NCBI GenBank assembly: GCA_963767645.1
Contig: CAVYEW010000008.1
Coordinates: forward strand, 62,001-126,000
DNA: 64,000 nt
From: DATFDN01 sp963767645
Lineage (GTDB): Bacteria > Pseudomonadota > Alphaproteobacteria > Acetobacterales > Acetobacteraceae
Direction of reading: 5' to 3'
Shown here one piece after another: positions 23,639-33,692 of the stretch. The position numbers and the translations under genes were made by a program. Position 1 is the first letter of the stretch. Every line of letters begins with the position of its first letter. A model generated the notes under the pieces. The model ran no database searches. It was not told the origin of the DNA and was given only the letters and a program-made list of their open reading frames with translations.

Positions 23639-24724
23639 TTATCGGCTCCCGGCCGGACGCAGAAGGTGCAGGAGGATCACCGCTGCGGTCAGGGCCAGCA
23701 CTGCATTCGCCTGGTGTGCCGCTGCCAAGGCCACCGGCACCACCCAGAGCAGCGTCGCCACGCCGAGTCCATACTGAACCAGCACGGCCGCGTCCAGCGC
23801 CAGCGCGACGGCGCGGACGGCGCCCGGAGCGGGGCGAACGAAAGCGGCGAACACGACGCCAGAGGCCAGAATCGCGGTGAGCGTGGCGAGCAGGCGGTGA
23901 TCGAACTGCACGGCGGGGATGTTCTGGGTGAAGTTTCGCCAGAACGGGTCGAGCAGCGCATAATTCGCGGGCACCAGCCGTCCTTCCATCAAGGGAAATG
24001 TGTTGTATTCAAGTCCCGCATGGGTTCCGGCCACGAAGCCGCCGGCCAGTATGGCGAGACCGAGCGTTCCGGCCGCCGCCAGTGACAGCCCGCGCACTAG
24101 CCGCAAGCCCGCGAACGGCCTGGCTGGAACCGGCCGCAGTACGCTCAGCCCGGTCCACAGTAACGCCACGTACAGCGCCAGCGCCAAACCGAGATGGATG
24201 ACCAGCCTCGCCGGGGCGACCGCGGTGCTGTCGGGAAGGAAACCCGAGGCAACCATGAACCAGCCGACCGCCCCCTGAAGTCCACCCAGGACGAAGATCA
24301 GCGCAAGGCGCGGTACCAAGCGCCGGTCGATGCGCCGCGTCAGCGCCAGCCAGACCAGTGGCACAAACACCACGAGGCCGATCAGGCGGCCCCACAGCCG
24401 ATGCGTCCATTCCAGCCAGAACAGGCGCTGGAACCCGTCCAGCCCCATCCCCTCGTGGAGAAGGTGGTATTGGGGGATTGCCCGATAGAGGGCGAACAGC
24501 TTCTCCCAGCTCTCTCGGCCGAACGGCGGGAGGATCCCGCTGACCGGCGCCCACTCCATGATCGACAGTCCCGAGCCCGTGAGGCGCGTCACCCCGCCCA
24601 GCACCACCATCCCCCAGACCATGACGCAGACCGAGAAGAGCCACACGGCAACGAGGCGGCGGGCCTGTAGACTTTCGGCGCGGCGCTCCGGAACGGCAGG
24701 AAAATCAGCGGTGTCAAACGGCAT
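23639..24724 (-). CDS. ctaA: Heme A synthase (CtaA/Cox15)
   Basis: 361 residues from ATG 24724 (MPFDTADFPAVPERRAESLQ); the frame stays open further upstream but without family similarity. An eight-helix membrane protein that oxidises heme O to heme A for cytochrome aa3 oxidase. Cox15 landmarks: VLGGVTRLTGSGLSIMEW after helix 1, the heme-ligand His in YHLLHEGMG and EWTHRLWGR, then GTHAGLEYNTFPLMEGR, QFDHRLLA and AAHQANAVL. Upstream of tldD, same strand. Confidence 0.95.
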   Translation of the reverse strand: MPFDTADFPAVPERRAESLQARRLVAVWLFSVCVMVWGMVVLGGVTRLTGSGLSIMEWAPVSGILPPFGRESWEKLFALYRAIPQYHLLHEGMGLDGFQRLFWLEWTHRLWGRLIGLVVFVPLVWLALTRRIDRRLVPRLALIFVLGGLQGAVGWFMVASGFLPDSTAVAPARLVIHLGLALALYVALLWTGLSVLRPVPARPFAGLRLVRGLSLAAAGTLGLAILAGGFVAGTHAGLEYNTFPLMEGRLVPANYALLDPFWRNFTQNIPAVQFDHRLLATLTAILASGVVFAAFVRPAPGAVRAVALALDAAVLVQYGLGVATLLWVVPVALAAAHQANAVLALTAAVILLHLLRPAGSR

Positions 24725-24780
24725 GGCCCCGACTATACGAGGGCCGCACCACGAGGGAAAACCGCCGGAAGGGACCTCGG

Positions 24781-25041
24781 CTAGTGGATGTGGCGGATCA
24801 GGCCCGGGGTGCGGAACCTCGCCGGCTGAATCAGTTCGGCCGAAGCCACCCGCACCGAGTGGATCGGCCCTTCCAACTCGCGCCGCCAGAAATCGAGGAA
24901 GTTCCGCAGCATCGGAAACGAGGGTGCGATGTCCAGCTCCTGCCAGATATAGGTCTGGAGAATGTCCGGATGATCCGGCATGCGGTATAGGATCTCGGCC
25001 GTCGTCAGCCGGTAGCGCTTGAGTTGCAGGGCGAGGCTCAT
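24781..25041 (-). CDS. usg: Usg-like protein
   Basis: 86 residues (MSLALQLKRYRLTTAEILYR). Matches the short alphaproteobacterial Usg family, with MPDHPDILQTYIWQELD and FPMLRNFLDFWRRELEGPIH. The function is not established; the name comes from a gene near trpF. It lies 56 bases upstream of heme A synthase on the same strand and may share its transcript. Confidence 0.9.
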   Translation of the reverse strand: MSLALQLKRYRLTTAEILYRMPDHPDILQTYIWQELDIAPSFPMLRNFLDFWRRELEGPIHSVRVASAELIQPARFRTPGLIRHIH

Positions 25042-25154
25042 CCGTTGGTCTCCGTCCTGTTCGTGGCGGCACTAAGGTTCTTCGGCCGGCCGCCAATCAC
25101 AGAATGCATGCATTCGGCACTCCCGGGCATCAAAAATGATTTGAAATCAGCAAC

Positions 25155-25181
25155 TTGGCACTCAACGCGCTTCAGTGCTGC
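25155..25181 (+). promoter_or_regulatory. Second, degenerate CIRCE-like element upstream of groES
   Basis: TTGGCACTC-N9-CAGTGCTGC. The left arm has one and the right arm three mismatches to TTAGCACTC-N9-GAGTGCTAA, with the exact nine-base spacer. It lies just upstream of the -35 box; possible auxiliary HrcA site or a decayed copy. Confidence 0.45.
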
Positions 25182-25188
25182 CGACGGC

Positions 25189-25217
25189 TTGACAACGCAC
25201 CGCAGGCAGTCTAGATC
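25189..25217 (+). promoter_or_regulatory. groESL promoter
   Basis: TTGACA (25189-25194), a 17-base spacer, TAGATC (25212-25217). The CIRCE operator begins directly downstream, over the expected transcription start. CTTGACA also fits the -35 of alphaproteobacterial RpoH promoters, so dual control is possible. Confidence 0.75.
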
Positions 25218-25218
25218 G

Positions 25219-25245
25219 CTGGCACTCCCAGGGGGGGAGTGCTAA
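25219..25245 (+). promoter_or_regulatory. CIRCE operator (HrcA binding site)
   Basis: CTGGCACTC-N9-GAGTGCTAA. The right arm is perfect, the left has two mismatches to the consensus TTAGCACTC, and the spacer is nine bases. The HrcA repressor is expected to bind here and release groESL on heat shock. Located 73 bases before the groES ATG. Confidence 0.93.
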
Positions 25246-25318
25246 CAGCCGCTGCGCCGGGCCTGCTTGGGCCGGCAAGCCGGCGGCCAGGTTCGAGACA
25301 TAGCTTAGGAGCATCCGC

Positions 25319-25633
25319 ATGAAGTTTCGTCCCCTGCATGACCGGGTGGTGGTGCGGCGCATCGATGCCGAGGAAAAGACCTCGGGCGGCATCATCATCC
25401 CCGATACCGCCAAGGAGAAGCCCATGGAGGGCGAGATCATCGCGGTCGGTCCTGGGGCGCGCAACGAACAGGGCCAGCTCGTAGCGCCTGATGTTAAGGC
25501 GGGCGACCGCGTCCTGTTCGGCAAGTGGTCGGGCACCGAGGTCCGGATCGAGGGCGAGGAGCTCTTGATCATGAAGGAGACCGACATCATGGGCGTGATC
25601 GAAGGCGGAGTCGCCCAGAAGAAGGCCGCCTGA
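25319..25633 (+). CDS. groES: Co-chaperonin GroES
   Basis: 104 residues (MKFRPLHDRVVVRRIDAEEK). Heptameric lid of the GroEL folding chamber. The mobile loop is EEKTSGGIIIPDTAKEKP (near 18-35), and the beta-barrel core includes GEIIAVGPGARNEQG and DRVLFGKWSGTEV. AGGAG lies a few bases upstream of the ATG. First gene of groESL under CIRCE control, 46 bases before groEL. Confidence 0.99.
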   Translation: MKFRPLHDRVVVRRIDAEEKTSGGIIIPDTAKEKPMEGEIIAVGPGARNEQGQLVAPDVKAGDRVLFGKWSGTEVRIEGEELLIMKETDIMGVIEGGVAQKKAA

Positions 25634-25679
25634 GCGGGGCCGTTCCGAGCCGCTTCGATCGATAGAGAGGAAAGAGACA

Positions 25680-27326
<1,647 letters not shown>

Positions 27327-27356
27327 TCGTCCGAATCAGACAAGCCTCTGCGTTTG

Positions 27357-27390
27357 GAGGGCGGGCCGCTGGGCCCGCCCTCTTCGTTTT
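27357..27390 (+). terminator. Rho-independent terminator after groEL
   Basis: GAGGGCGGGCC, a short loop, GGCCCGCCCTC, then TTCGTTTT. Eleven-base-pair GC-rich stem, 31 bases after the groEL stop. Confidence 0.9.
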
Positions 27391-27471
27391 CGCGGAAAAG
27401 CTCTTGCGGGCGTGCTCGCCCGCCGTGTAACGGTGCGACAACGCCGCTCATACGGCGCTGGGCGCTTCGCA

Positions 27472-27499
27472 TTGACAGACAGCGGCCTTTCTGTACCAA
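27472..27499 (+). promoter_or_regulatory. Candidate promoter of the cold-shock genes
   Basis: TTGACA at 27472-27477 is a good -35; TACCAA about 16 bases on is a weak -10. Transcription from here would give a 5' leader of roughly 120 bases before the first csp ATG, as expected for cold-shock mRNAs. The rest of the 300-base groEL-csp gap holds only the groEL terminator. Confidence 0.5.
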
Positions 27500-27626
27500 A
27501 TGCGAAACGCAATCGCGTTTGGCTTGGCTTGCTGCGCCTCCCGTGTCCTCGGGTGCTCTCAAGACGTCCAAGGTCGGTTGTCTCACGCCGCGCAGAGGCG
27601 CGGCAGCGAACGAGAGAGTGTCGAGA

Positions 27627-27830
27627 ATGGCTTCTGGTACAGTCAAGTGGTTCAATGCCACTAAAGGTTACGGGTTCATCGTCCCGCAGGACGGCGGCAA
27701 AGACGTTTTCGTCCACATCACCGCGGTCCAGGCGGCAGGGTTGAATGGCCTCGACGAGGGCCAGCGCGTCAGCTTCGACGTAGTCAAGGAACGCGGCAAG
27801 GACGCCGCCACCAATCTCCGCGCTCTCTGA
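27627..27830 (+). CDS. Cold-shock protein (CspA family), copy 1
   Basis: 67 residues, a single cold-shock domain. The start MASGTVKWFNATKGYGFIVP at 27627 follows GAGAGAGTGTCGAGA; upstream in-frame codons lack homology. RNP1 is KGYGFIVP and RNP2 is VFVHITAV. Binds single-stranded RNA/DNA and melts mRNA structure. About 80% identical by eye to the next gene 82 bases downstream, so the pair arose by tandem duplication. Confidence 0.96.
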   Translation: MASGTVKWFNATKGYGFIVPQDGGKDVFVHITAVQAAGLNGLDEGQRVSFDVVKERGKDAATNLRAL

Positions 27831-27911
27831 GCCCGAGCCGGGGCCGACCGGCCCTGACGATACCTCGTCCATGATGCACGCCCGGCGCGGCGTGCCCAGG
27901 AGATTACCCGA

Positions 27912-28115
27912 ATGGCTACTGGAACCGTGAAATGGTTCAACGCGACCAAGGGCTTTGGCTTCATCATGCCTGAAGGCGGCGGCAAGGACGTGTTCGTTCA
28001 TATCACCGCTGTGCAGGCCGCCGGCCTAAAGGGATTGAACGATGGCCAGCGCGTCACGTATGAAACCGCGACCGAGCGCGGCAAGGTCGCGGCGGTCAAT
28101 CTGCGGCTCGCCTGA
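27912..28115 (+). CDS. Cold-shock protein (CspA family), copy 2
   Basis: 67 residues (MATGTVKWFNATKGFGFIMP), with RNP1 KGFGFIMP and RNP2 VFVHITAV. Same role as copy 1: nucleic-acid chaperone of the cytoplasm. The divergent part is the C-terminus (YETATERGKVAAVNLRLA versus FDVVKERGKDAATNLRAL). GGAG lies upstream of the ATG. A terminator follows 20 bases after the stop. Confidence 0.97.
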   Translation: MATGTVKWFNATKGFGFIMPEGGGKDVFVHITAVQAAGLKGLNDGQRVTYETATERGKVAAVNLRLA

Positions 28116-28135
28116 GTCGCCCACCTGACAGGCAT

Positions 28136-28174
28136 GAAAGCCGGCGCATGAAATCAGGCGCCGGCTTTCGTGTT
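28136..28174 (+). terminator. Terminator after the cold-shock pair
   Basis: GAAAGCCGGCGC (28136-28147) pairs perfectly over 12 bp with GCGCCGGCTTTC (28158-28169) around a 10-base loop, followed by GTGTTC. The T-run is poor but the stem is strong. Confidence 0.75.
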
Positions 28175-28194
28175 CCTGCCCTGAATGACGGGCA

Positions 28195-29151
28195 ATGTTC
28201 AGTCTCGACCAGCTAGAGCACGCATGCGCCTTGGTTCACGCGGACTTCCCCGGAACCGCGCAATATCCCTGGCCGCTGCTCGCTAGCCGAACCGGTGCCG
28301 AGGTCTGGGTCAAGCACGAGAATCATACACCCATCGGCGCCTTCAAAGTGCGCGGCGGACTCCTCTACATCGATCGGTTGCGGCGGGAGCGCCCGCATAT
28401 ACGCGGTATCGTCTCCGCCACCCGCGGCAACCACGGCCAGTCCTTGGCCTATGCGGGCGCGCGGGCCGGTGTGCCTGTCACCATTGTCGTCCCGCACGGC
28501 AACAGCGTGGAGAAGAACGCGGCCATGCGCGGCTTCCGCGCCCGGCTTATCGAGGACGGTGCCGACTTCGAGGCGGCGCGCGATGCCGCGAGGCGGATCG
28601 CCTCCGACGAGATGCTGGAATTCGTGCCGTCCTTTGCGCGCGACCTGGTGCTGGGTGTAGCTACCTGGGCGTTGGAGCTGTTCCGTGCCGCCCCGCCGCT
28701 CGATGCACTCTATGTACCGATCGGCCTCGGTTCCGGGATATGCGGCGCCATCCTGACCCGTGACCTGCTCAGCATGAAGACCGAGATCATCGGCGTGCAA
28801 GCGGCGGGCGCTTCGACGTACGCGCGCTCGGTCGCGGAGGGGCAGCCGGTCGTGCTGGACCGCGCCGAGACGGAGGCCGACGGAATCGCGACCCGCCAAC
28901 CCGATCCCAACGCGCTCGCGATCATCCGGGCCGGGGCCAGCCGGATCGTCACGGTGAGCGACGCAGAGATCGCCCGAGCGGTGCGCGCTCTTTGGGAAGA
29001 TACGCACAACCTCGCCGAAGGGGCCGGCGCAGCGCCGCTTGCAGCTCTGCTTCAGGAACGGGCGAAGATGGCCGGACGGCGGGTCGGCGTGGTGCTGACC
29101 GGCGGCAACATCGACCTCGATCATTTCCGGCGCTGGGTCCTGGCGGCGTAG
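28195..29151 (+). CDS. Threonine/serine dehydratase-like PLP enzyme
   Basis: 318 residues, fold-type II PLP family (TdcB/serine racemase group). The PLP Lys is in IGAFKVRGG (near 51), the substrate loop is SATRGNHGQSLAYAG (near 80-94), and the phosphate-binding glycine loop is PIGLGSGICGA (near 177). Lacks the C-terminal ACT regulatory domain of biosynthetic IlvA, so a catabolic dehydratase or racemase is more likely. HENHTPIGAFK is a slight variant of the usual KXEXXXXXGSFKXRG. Stands alone between the csp genes and convergent emrB. Confidence 0.9.
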   Translation: MFSLDQLEHACALVHADFPGTAQYPWPLLASRTGAEVWVKHENHTPIGAFKVRGGLLYIDRLRRERPHIRGIVSATRGNHGQSLAYAGARAGVPVTIVVPHGNSVEKNAAMRGFRARLIEDGADFEAARDAARRIASDEMLEFVPSFARDLVLGVATWALELFRAAPPLDALYVPIGLGSGICGAILTRDLLSMKTEIIGVQAAGASTYARSVAEGQPVVLDRAETEADGIATRQPDPNALAIIRAGASRIVTVSDAEIARAVRALWEDTHNLAEGAGAAPLAALLQERAKMAGRRVGVVLTGGNIDLDHFRRWVLAA

Positions 29152-29154
29152 CTG

Positions 29155-30729
29155 CTACCGCCTGCGCGCGCCTGCCGTACTCCCGCGGAACAGGAACGTC
29201 AGCGGGATTGCGCAGAATGCCCCGACCGCCGACAGCGCGAATGCATCGACATAGGCCAGCACTGCGGCCTGTTGCATCAGCATGTGGTTCATCAGCCCCA
29301 TCGCGGCGTGTTGCGCCTGCGCTGCTGTCTGCCCGGCCGCCTGCAACGCGCGGACGGCGTGGCCGAGCGCATCGACATAGCCCGGGTCGAACGGCGTGAG
29401 ATGAGAGGCGAGTTGGGTGCGGTGGGCCTGCAGCCGCTGCGCCGTGACCGCCGCCGCTGTCGCGATGCCGATCGATCCCGAGATGTTGCGGAACATCGCA
29501 TACAGCGCCGAGGCATCGGCATTCAGCGAGCGCGGCAACGTGGAATAGGAGATCGTGCTGTTGGGCACGAACAGGAATGCAAGGCCCACCGTCTGGAAGG
29601 CGCGCCACGTCGCCATCGTCGTGAAGTCGAGGTCCGGCGTGAGCCGGTGTGCGTAGAGAGCGGCGCAGCCGAGGACGAAGAAGCCGAACGCCAGCAAGTG
29701 GCGCGTCTGGAAGGTCGGCAGCGCCACGCGCGCGACGAACGGGATCAGGAAGATCATCACCACCGCGCCGGGCGAGATCAACTCGCCGGCGAGCAGCGCC
29801 GTGTAGCCCATCCATTGCTGCGCGAAAGCCGGGATCAGCAGATTGCTGGAATAGAGGATGGCGCCGATGCAGGAGACGGTGATGACGCCGATGCCGAAAT
29901 TGCGGTCGCCCAATACACGGAGATTGACCACCGGCTTTTCGGTCAGCAGCAGCCACGCCACTGCCCCGGCGATGCCCACGCCGGCAAGCAGCGCGAACAG
30001 CCGGGTCAGCGGCGAGTCGAACCAATCCCAATCCTCGCCGCGATCAAGCATGATTTGCAGGCAGCCGAGGCCGAGCGCGATGAGCCCGATCCCCACGTAG
30101 TCGATATCGCTGGCGCGAGCGCGATCGTGCACGACCCAGGGCGGATCTTCCACCAGGCGCAGCACGGAGGCGAACGCAATCAGCCCGATCGGCACGTTGA
30201 TCAGGAACACCAGACGCCAGCTATAGACGTCGGTTAGCCATCCGCCCAGCAACGGTCCCAGGATCGGCGCGAATATCACCGAGATAGCGACCATCGAGAA
30301 GGCACGCCCGCGCTGCGAAGGCTCAAAGATGTCCAGGATCACCGCCTGCTGGTTTGGCTGCAGCCCGCCGCCGAACAATCCCTGGAGGAAGCGGAACGCC
30401 ACGAGCTGCGGCAGGCTGGTGGCGATTCCGCACAGGAACGAGAAGACGGTGAACATGGCAATGCAGGTCAGGAAGTAGTGCTTTCGCCCGAATAACCGTC
30501 CAAGCCATCCGGCGACCGGCAGCACGATCCCGTTGGCGACTAGGTACGAGGTCAGACTCCAGGTCGCATCGTCGAAGCTGGCCGACATGCTGCCCGAGAT
30601 GTACGGCAGGCTCACGTTGATGATGGTGGAATCCAGCACCTCCATGAACGGCGCCAGGGTGACGACGAAGGCGATCAGCCAGGGCCCGTGACGCGGTTGC
30701 CAACCAGCATCTGCGACGCCGAGGGTCAT
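29155..30729 (-). CDS. emrB: DHA2-family multidrug efflux MFS transporter (EmrB-like)
   Basis: 524 residues, 14 predicted membrane helices. MFS motif C-like and DHA2 signatures: VTLAPFMEVLDSTIINVSLP in helix 1, RLFGRKHYF in the 2/3 loop, GLFGGGLQPNQQAVILDIF, then GPLLGGWLTDVYSWRLVFLI at helix 5/6. Proton-driven export of hydrophobic compounds through a tripartite system with the adaptor encoded directly upstream (four-base overlap at 30726-30729). No TolC-type outer-membrane gene or regulator is adjacent. Confidence 0.95.
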   Translation of the reverse strand: MTLGVADAGWQPRHGPWLIAFVVTLAPFMEVLDSTIINVSLPYISGSMSASFDDATWSLTSYLVANGIVLPVAGWLGRLFGRKHYFLTCIAMFTVFSFLCGIATSLPQLVAFRFLQGLFGGGLQPNQQAVILDIFEPSQRGRAFSMVAISVIFAPILGPLLGGWLTDVYSWRLVFLINVPIGLIAFASVLRLVEDPPWVVHDRARASDIDYVGIGLIALGLGCLQIMLDRGEDWDWFDSPLTRLFALLAGVGIAGAVAWLLLTEKPVVNLRVLGDRNFGIGVITVSCIGAILYSSNLLIPAFAQQWMGYTALLAGELISPGAVVMIFLIPFVARVALPTFQTRHLLAFGFFVLGCAALYAHRLTPDLDFTTMATWRAFQTVGLAFLFVPNSTISYSTLPRSLNADASALYAMFRNISGSIGIATAAAVTAQRLQAHRTQLASHLTPFDPGYVDALGHAVRALQAAGQTAAQAQHAAMGLMNHMLMQQAAVLAYVDAFALSAVGAFCAIPLTFLFRGSTAGARRR

Positions 30730-31817
30730 CGGACGTGGACAGTCGGAACGACGGAGAGTCCGAGCGGCAATGGAAGGGCCGGATCGAGCCCACCGTCGAT
30801 GACGATCTTCACCGGCACGCGCTGGACGATCTTGACGAAGTTCCCGGTGGCATTCTCCGGGGGGAAGGCGGTGAAGCGCGAGCCGGTGCCGAGCTGCACG
30901 CTGTCCACATGGCCCGTGAGCTTCAGCGCGGGATAGGCATCGACGCTGATGTCCACCTTCTGGCCAGGGCGCAAGTAGGCAAGATCCGATTCCTTGAAGT
31001 TCGCCGTCACCCAGACATCAGGCGTGACGAGGGCGAGCAGCGACTCGCCGGGCTGGACATAATTGCCGATCTCGACGTTGCGCTTGGTGATCCAACCGTC
31101 TTGCGGCGCGGTCATCCGGGTCCAGGCCAGGTTCAGCTCCGTCTGCTCAAGCTGAGCCTTTGCCTGGGCCACTTTGGCGTCCAACTCCTGAACGCTGGTC
31201 TCCACCTGTGTGATCTGCGCGCGCACCATATCGGCCCGCCGCAGCTCCGCTTCTGCGCTCGCCTGGCCGGCCTGCGCGGTGAGCCGGGCGGCATTCGCGG
31301 CATCGAGCGCCTGTTGGGTGATCGCCTGAGGCGGAAGCTGACTCTGCCGACGCCAGTCGGCGTCAGCCTTGACGAAGCTGGCGCGTGCGGCCGCAAGCTG
31401 GGCTTCGGCGGTCGCACGGCGCGCCGGGTAGTCGGTGCGGGCTATGTCCAGCCGCGCCCGCGCGTTGTCGAGCTGCGCCTGCGCCACATGCAGATTGGCG
31501 GCCGCTTGGTCGCGGGAAGCAGCGTAGGCGCGGGGGTCTATCTGCAACAGCACATCGCCGGCCCGTACGTGCTGATTGTCCTGGGCGAGCAGGGCGACGA
31601 CGGTGCCCGCCACCTGTGGTGCCAGCGTCACAGCCCGGCCATCGGTGAAGGCGTCGTCAGTGCTGACCATCCCATTGCCGAGCCACCAGTCGGCGACGCC
31701 GACGGCAATCCCCACCACGACAATCGCCAACACCGCCCAACGCGCGCGCGACGGGCGGCGCCGGCTGAACATACCCGTCCTTGTCTCCAGGACCGTGTTT
31801 TTAGTGAGGTCGTCCAT
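30726..31817 (-). CDS. emrA: EmrA/HlyD-type membrane-fusion adaptor
   Basis: 363 residues. One N-terminal membrane helix (RWAVLAIVVVGIAVGVADWW, about 26-47), then a biotinyl-lipoyl-like domain (VSTDDAFTDGRAVTLAPQVA, DVLLQIDPRAYAASR), a long coiled-coil hairpin (about 105-225), and a beta-barrel segment (APQDGWITKRNVEIGNYVQP, WVTANFKESDLAYLRPGQ). Bridges EmrB to an outer-membrane channel. First gene of the emrAB pair. Confidence 0.95.
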   Translation of the reverse strand: MDDLTKNTVLETRTGMFSRRRPSRARWAVLAIVVVGIAVGVADWWLGNGMVSTDDAFTDGRAVTLAPQVAGTVVALLAQDNQHVRAGDVLLQIDPRAYAASRDQAAANLHVAQAQLDNARARLDIARTDYPARRATAEAQLAAARASFVKADADWRRQSQLPPQAITQQALDAANAARLTAQAGQASAEAELRRADMVRAQITQVETSVQELDAKVAQAKAQLEQTELNLAWTRMTAPQDGWITKRNVEIGNYVQPGESLLALVTPDVWVTANFKESDLAYLRPGQKVDISVDAYPALKLTGHVDSVQLGTGSRFTAFPPENATGNFVKIVQRVPVKIVIDGGLDPALPLPLGLSVVPTVHVR

Positions 31818-31885
31818 GGCATCACGCTAGCCGGGAATGCAAACCCCGCCCGGCAAACAATCGAAAAAAACCCGCTAGTTAGCCG

Positions 31886-33658
31886 TCACTGTGCGAGCAT
31901 CTGGCTACCGACCAGACGGGCGTAGAGCCCACCTTCGGCCAGCAGCGATGCGTGCGTGCCCTGCTCGACGGCGCGGCCATCCGCCAACACCACGACCAGA
32001 TCGGCGTCGCGCACGGTGGACAGGCGGTGCGCGACGATGATCGTGGTGCGGCCCTTGCGCAGCCGGGCCAATGCGGCCTGGACTGAAGCCTCGCTCTCGG
32101 CATCGAGCGCGCTGGTCGCCTCGTCGAGCAGCAGGATGCGCGGATCGCGCAGCAGCGCGCGGGCCAGCGCCACACGCTGCCGTTGGCCACCTGACAGGCG
32201 CTGGCCGCCAGGCCCGACCCGGGTCGCGAAACCTTGCGGCAGGTCGGCAATAAAGCCGCCGGCGGCCGCTTCGGCGGCTGCCTGCATCTCGGCATCGGCG
32301 GCGCTTGGACGACCCATCCGGACATTGGCAGCGATCGTGTCGTCAAACAGCGGCGCGTCCTGGCTCACATAGGCGATCGCCCCACGCAGGCTGTCGAGTG
32401 TGACCGAGCGCACATCCGCTCCGTCGATGCGCACCTCTCCCGATGCGACATCGTGCAATCGCAGGATCAGGGCGATGGCTGTCGACTTTCCGGCGCCGGA
32501 CGGCCCGACCAGCGCGACGGTCGCGCCAGGTGCCGCCTCGAAGCTCAGCCCGTCGAGGCCTACCCGCCCATCGGGGTAGGCGAAGCGCACATCGCGGAAC
32601 GAGACCCGCCCGGGTCCGGGCGGCAGCGCCCGCGCGTCAGGCGAATCGGCGATCCGCGGCGGCTCGTCCAGCACCGCGAACACCCGTGCCAGCCCCGCAA
32701 GTCCCTCTTGCAGGGCCGCGTTGAGCGAACCCAAGGCACGTAGCGGGCGCGCGGCGATCAGCAGTGCGGCGACGAAGCCGGTGAAGTTGCCGATCGTCTG
32801 GCTGCCTATGGCGGCCCGCCATCCGGCGAAGCCGATCACCAGCGCGACCGCGCCTCCACCCAGCACCTCCAAGACCGGATCGACGCGGGAGCGGTTCTTG
32901 CTCATGCGCAGCAGCGCGCGATAGAGCGCCGCGAACGCCGCCTCCGCCCGGGTTATTTCCGCTTGTTCCAGCCGGTAGGCGCGCACGGTGCGCGCCTGCG
33001 CGAAGCTCTCGTTCAGCAGCGCCGCGGTCTCGCCCATCCGCTCCTGCATTCCGCCCGATGCGCGGCGGACACGCTTGCCGATGCGCTGGATCGGTACGGC
33101 CGCCAGCGGATAAAGGGCGGCGGCAATAAGGCTGAGCACCCAGTCGAGATAGAGCATGGAGGCGATCAAGCCGACGACCGTCACCGCATCGGCAATCCCG
33201 TTCACCGCGCGCGTCAGCGAATCGCGGATGATCGCCGCATCGGTGGTGAACCGCGCGGCGATCTGCGCCGGCGCCTCGCGCTCGATCCTCGCCAGGTCGG
33301 CGCGCGCGAGATGGCCGAACATGCGCTCCTGAAGTCCTCGGATCGCCAGCAGCACGATCCGCTGCACTTCCACGTTTTGAAAGTACTGCGCCGCCGCTTT
33401 CACCGAGGAGACGAGCACCACGAGGGCAGGAATTTGATAAAGGATGCGCGGGTCGCGGTGCGCGAACATATCGAAGGCGTGGTCGATCACCACCGGATAG
33501 AGCGCGGTGGTTCCGGCCATCAAGCCGGTCAGAGCGAGCACGAGCAGCAGTCGCGCCTTGTAGCGGCGCACATGCTCGCGCCACAGCCGCCCGATCAGCG
33601 CGCGGCTGGAAGCCGGCTCCGGCGCCAGGGCGCGAGCAGAGAGGGTGAGAGCCTTCAT
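31886..33658 (-). CDS. MsbA-like ABC exporter (fused permease and ATPase)
   Basis: 590 residues from ATG 33658 (MKALTLSARALAPEPASSRA). Six-helix exporter domain (about 30-320), then an ATPase with Walker A LVGPSGAGKSTA, Q-loop YVSQDAPLF, signature LSGGQRQRVALARAL, Walker B ILLLDEATSALD and switch His in IIVAHRLSTV. The type resembles MsbA/lipid A or multidrug half-transporters working as homodimers. No substrate gene is adjacent. It follows the TRAP operon by 34 bases on the same strand, perhaps with read-through. Confidence 0.93.
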   Translation of the reverse strand: MKALTLSARALAPEPASSRALIGRLWREHVRRYKARLLLVLALTGLMAGTTALYPVVIDHAFDMFAHRDPRILYQIPALVVLVSSVKAAAQYFQNVEVQRIVLLAIRGLQERMFGHLARADLARIEREAPAQIAARFTTDAAIIRDSLTRAVNGIADAVTVVGLIASMLYLDWVLSLIAAALYPLAAVPIQRIGKRVRRASGGMQERMGETAALLNESFAQARTVRAYRLEQAEITRAEAAFAALYRALLRMSKNRSRVDPVLEVLGGGAVALVIGFAGWRAAIGSQTIGNFTGFVAALLIAARPLRALGSLNAALQEGLAGLARVFAVLDEPPRIADSPDARALPPGPGRVSFRDVRFAYPDGRVGLDGLSFEAAPGATVALVGPSGAGKSTAIALILRLHDVASGEVRIDGADVRSVTLDSLRGAIAYVSQDAPLFDDTIAANVRMGRPSAADAEMQAAAEAAAGGFIADLPQGFATRVGPGGQRLSGGQRQRVALARALLRDPRILLLDEATSALDAESEASVQAALARLRKGRTTIIVAHRLSTVRDADLVVVLADGRAVEQGTHASLLAEGGLYARLVGSQMLAQ

Positions 33659-33692
33659 GGGATCGGTTTGTGAAGCGGTCAGTGCCCGTCTA

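Noticed and set aside
29155..33658. EmrAB and MsbA-like exporters as the export system of the repeat peptide
   Set aside because: They are more than 7 kb away, separated by groESL, csp and other housekeeping genes, and are generic exporters.
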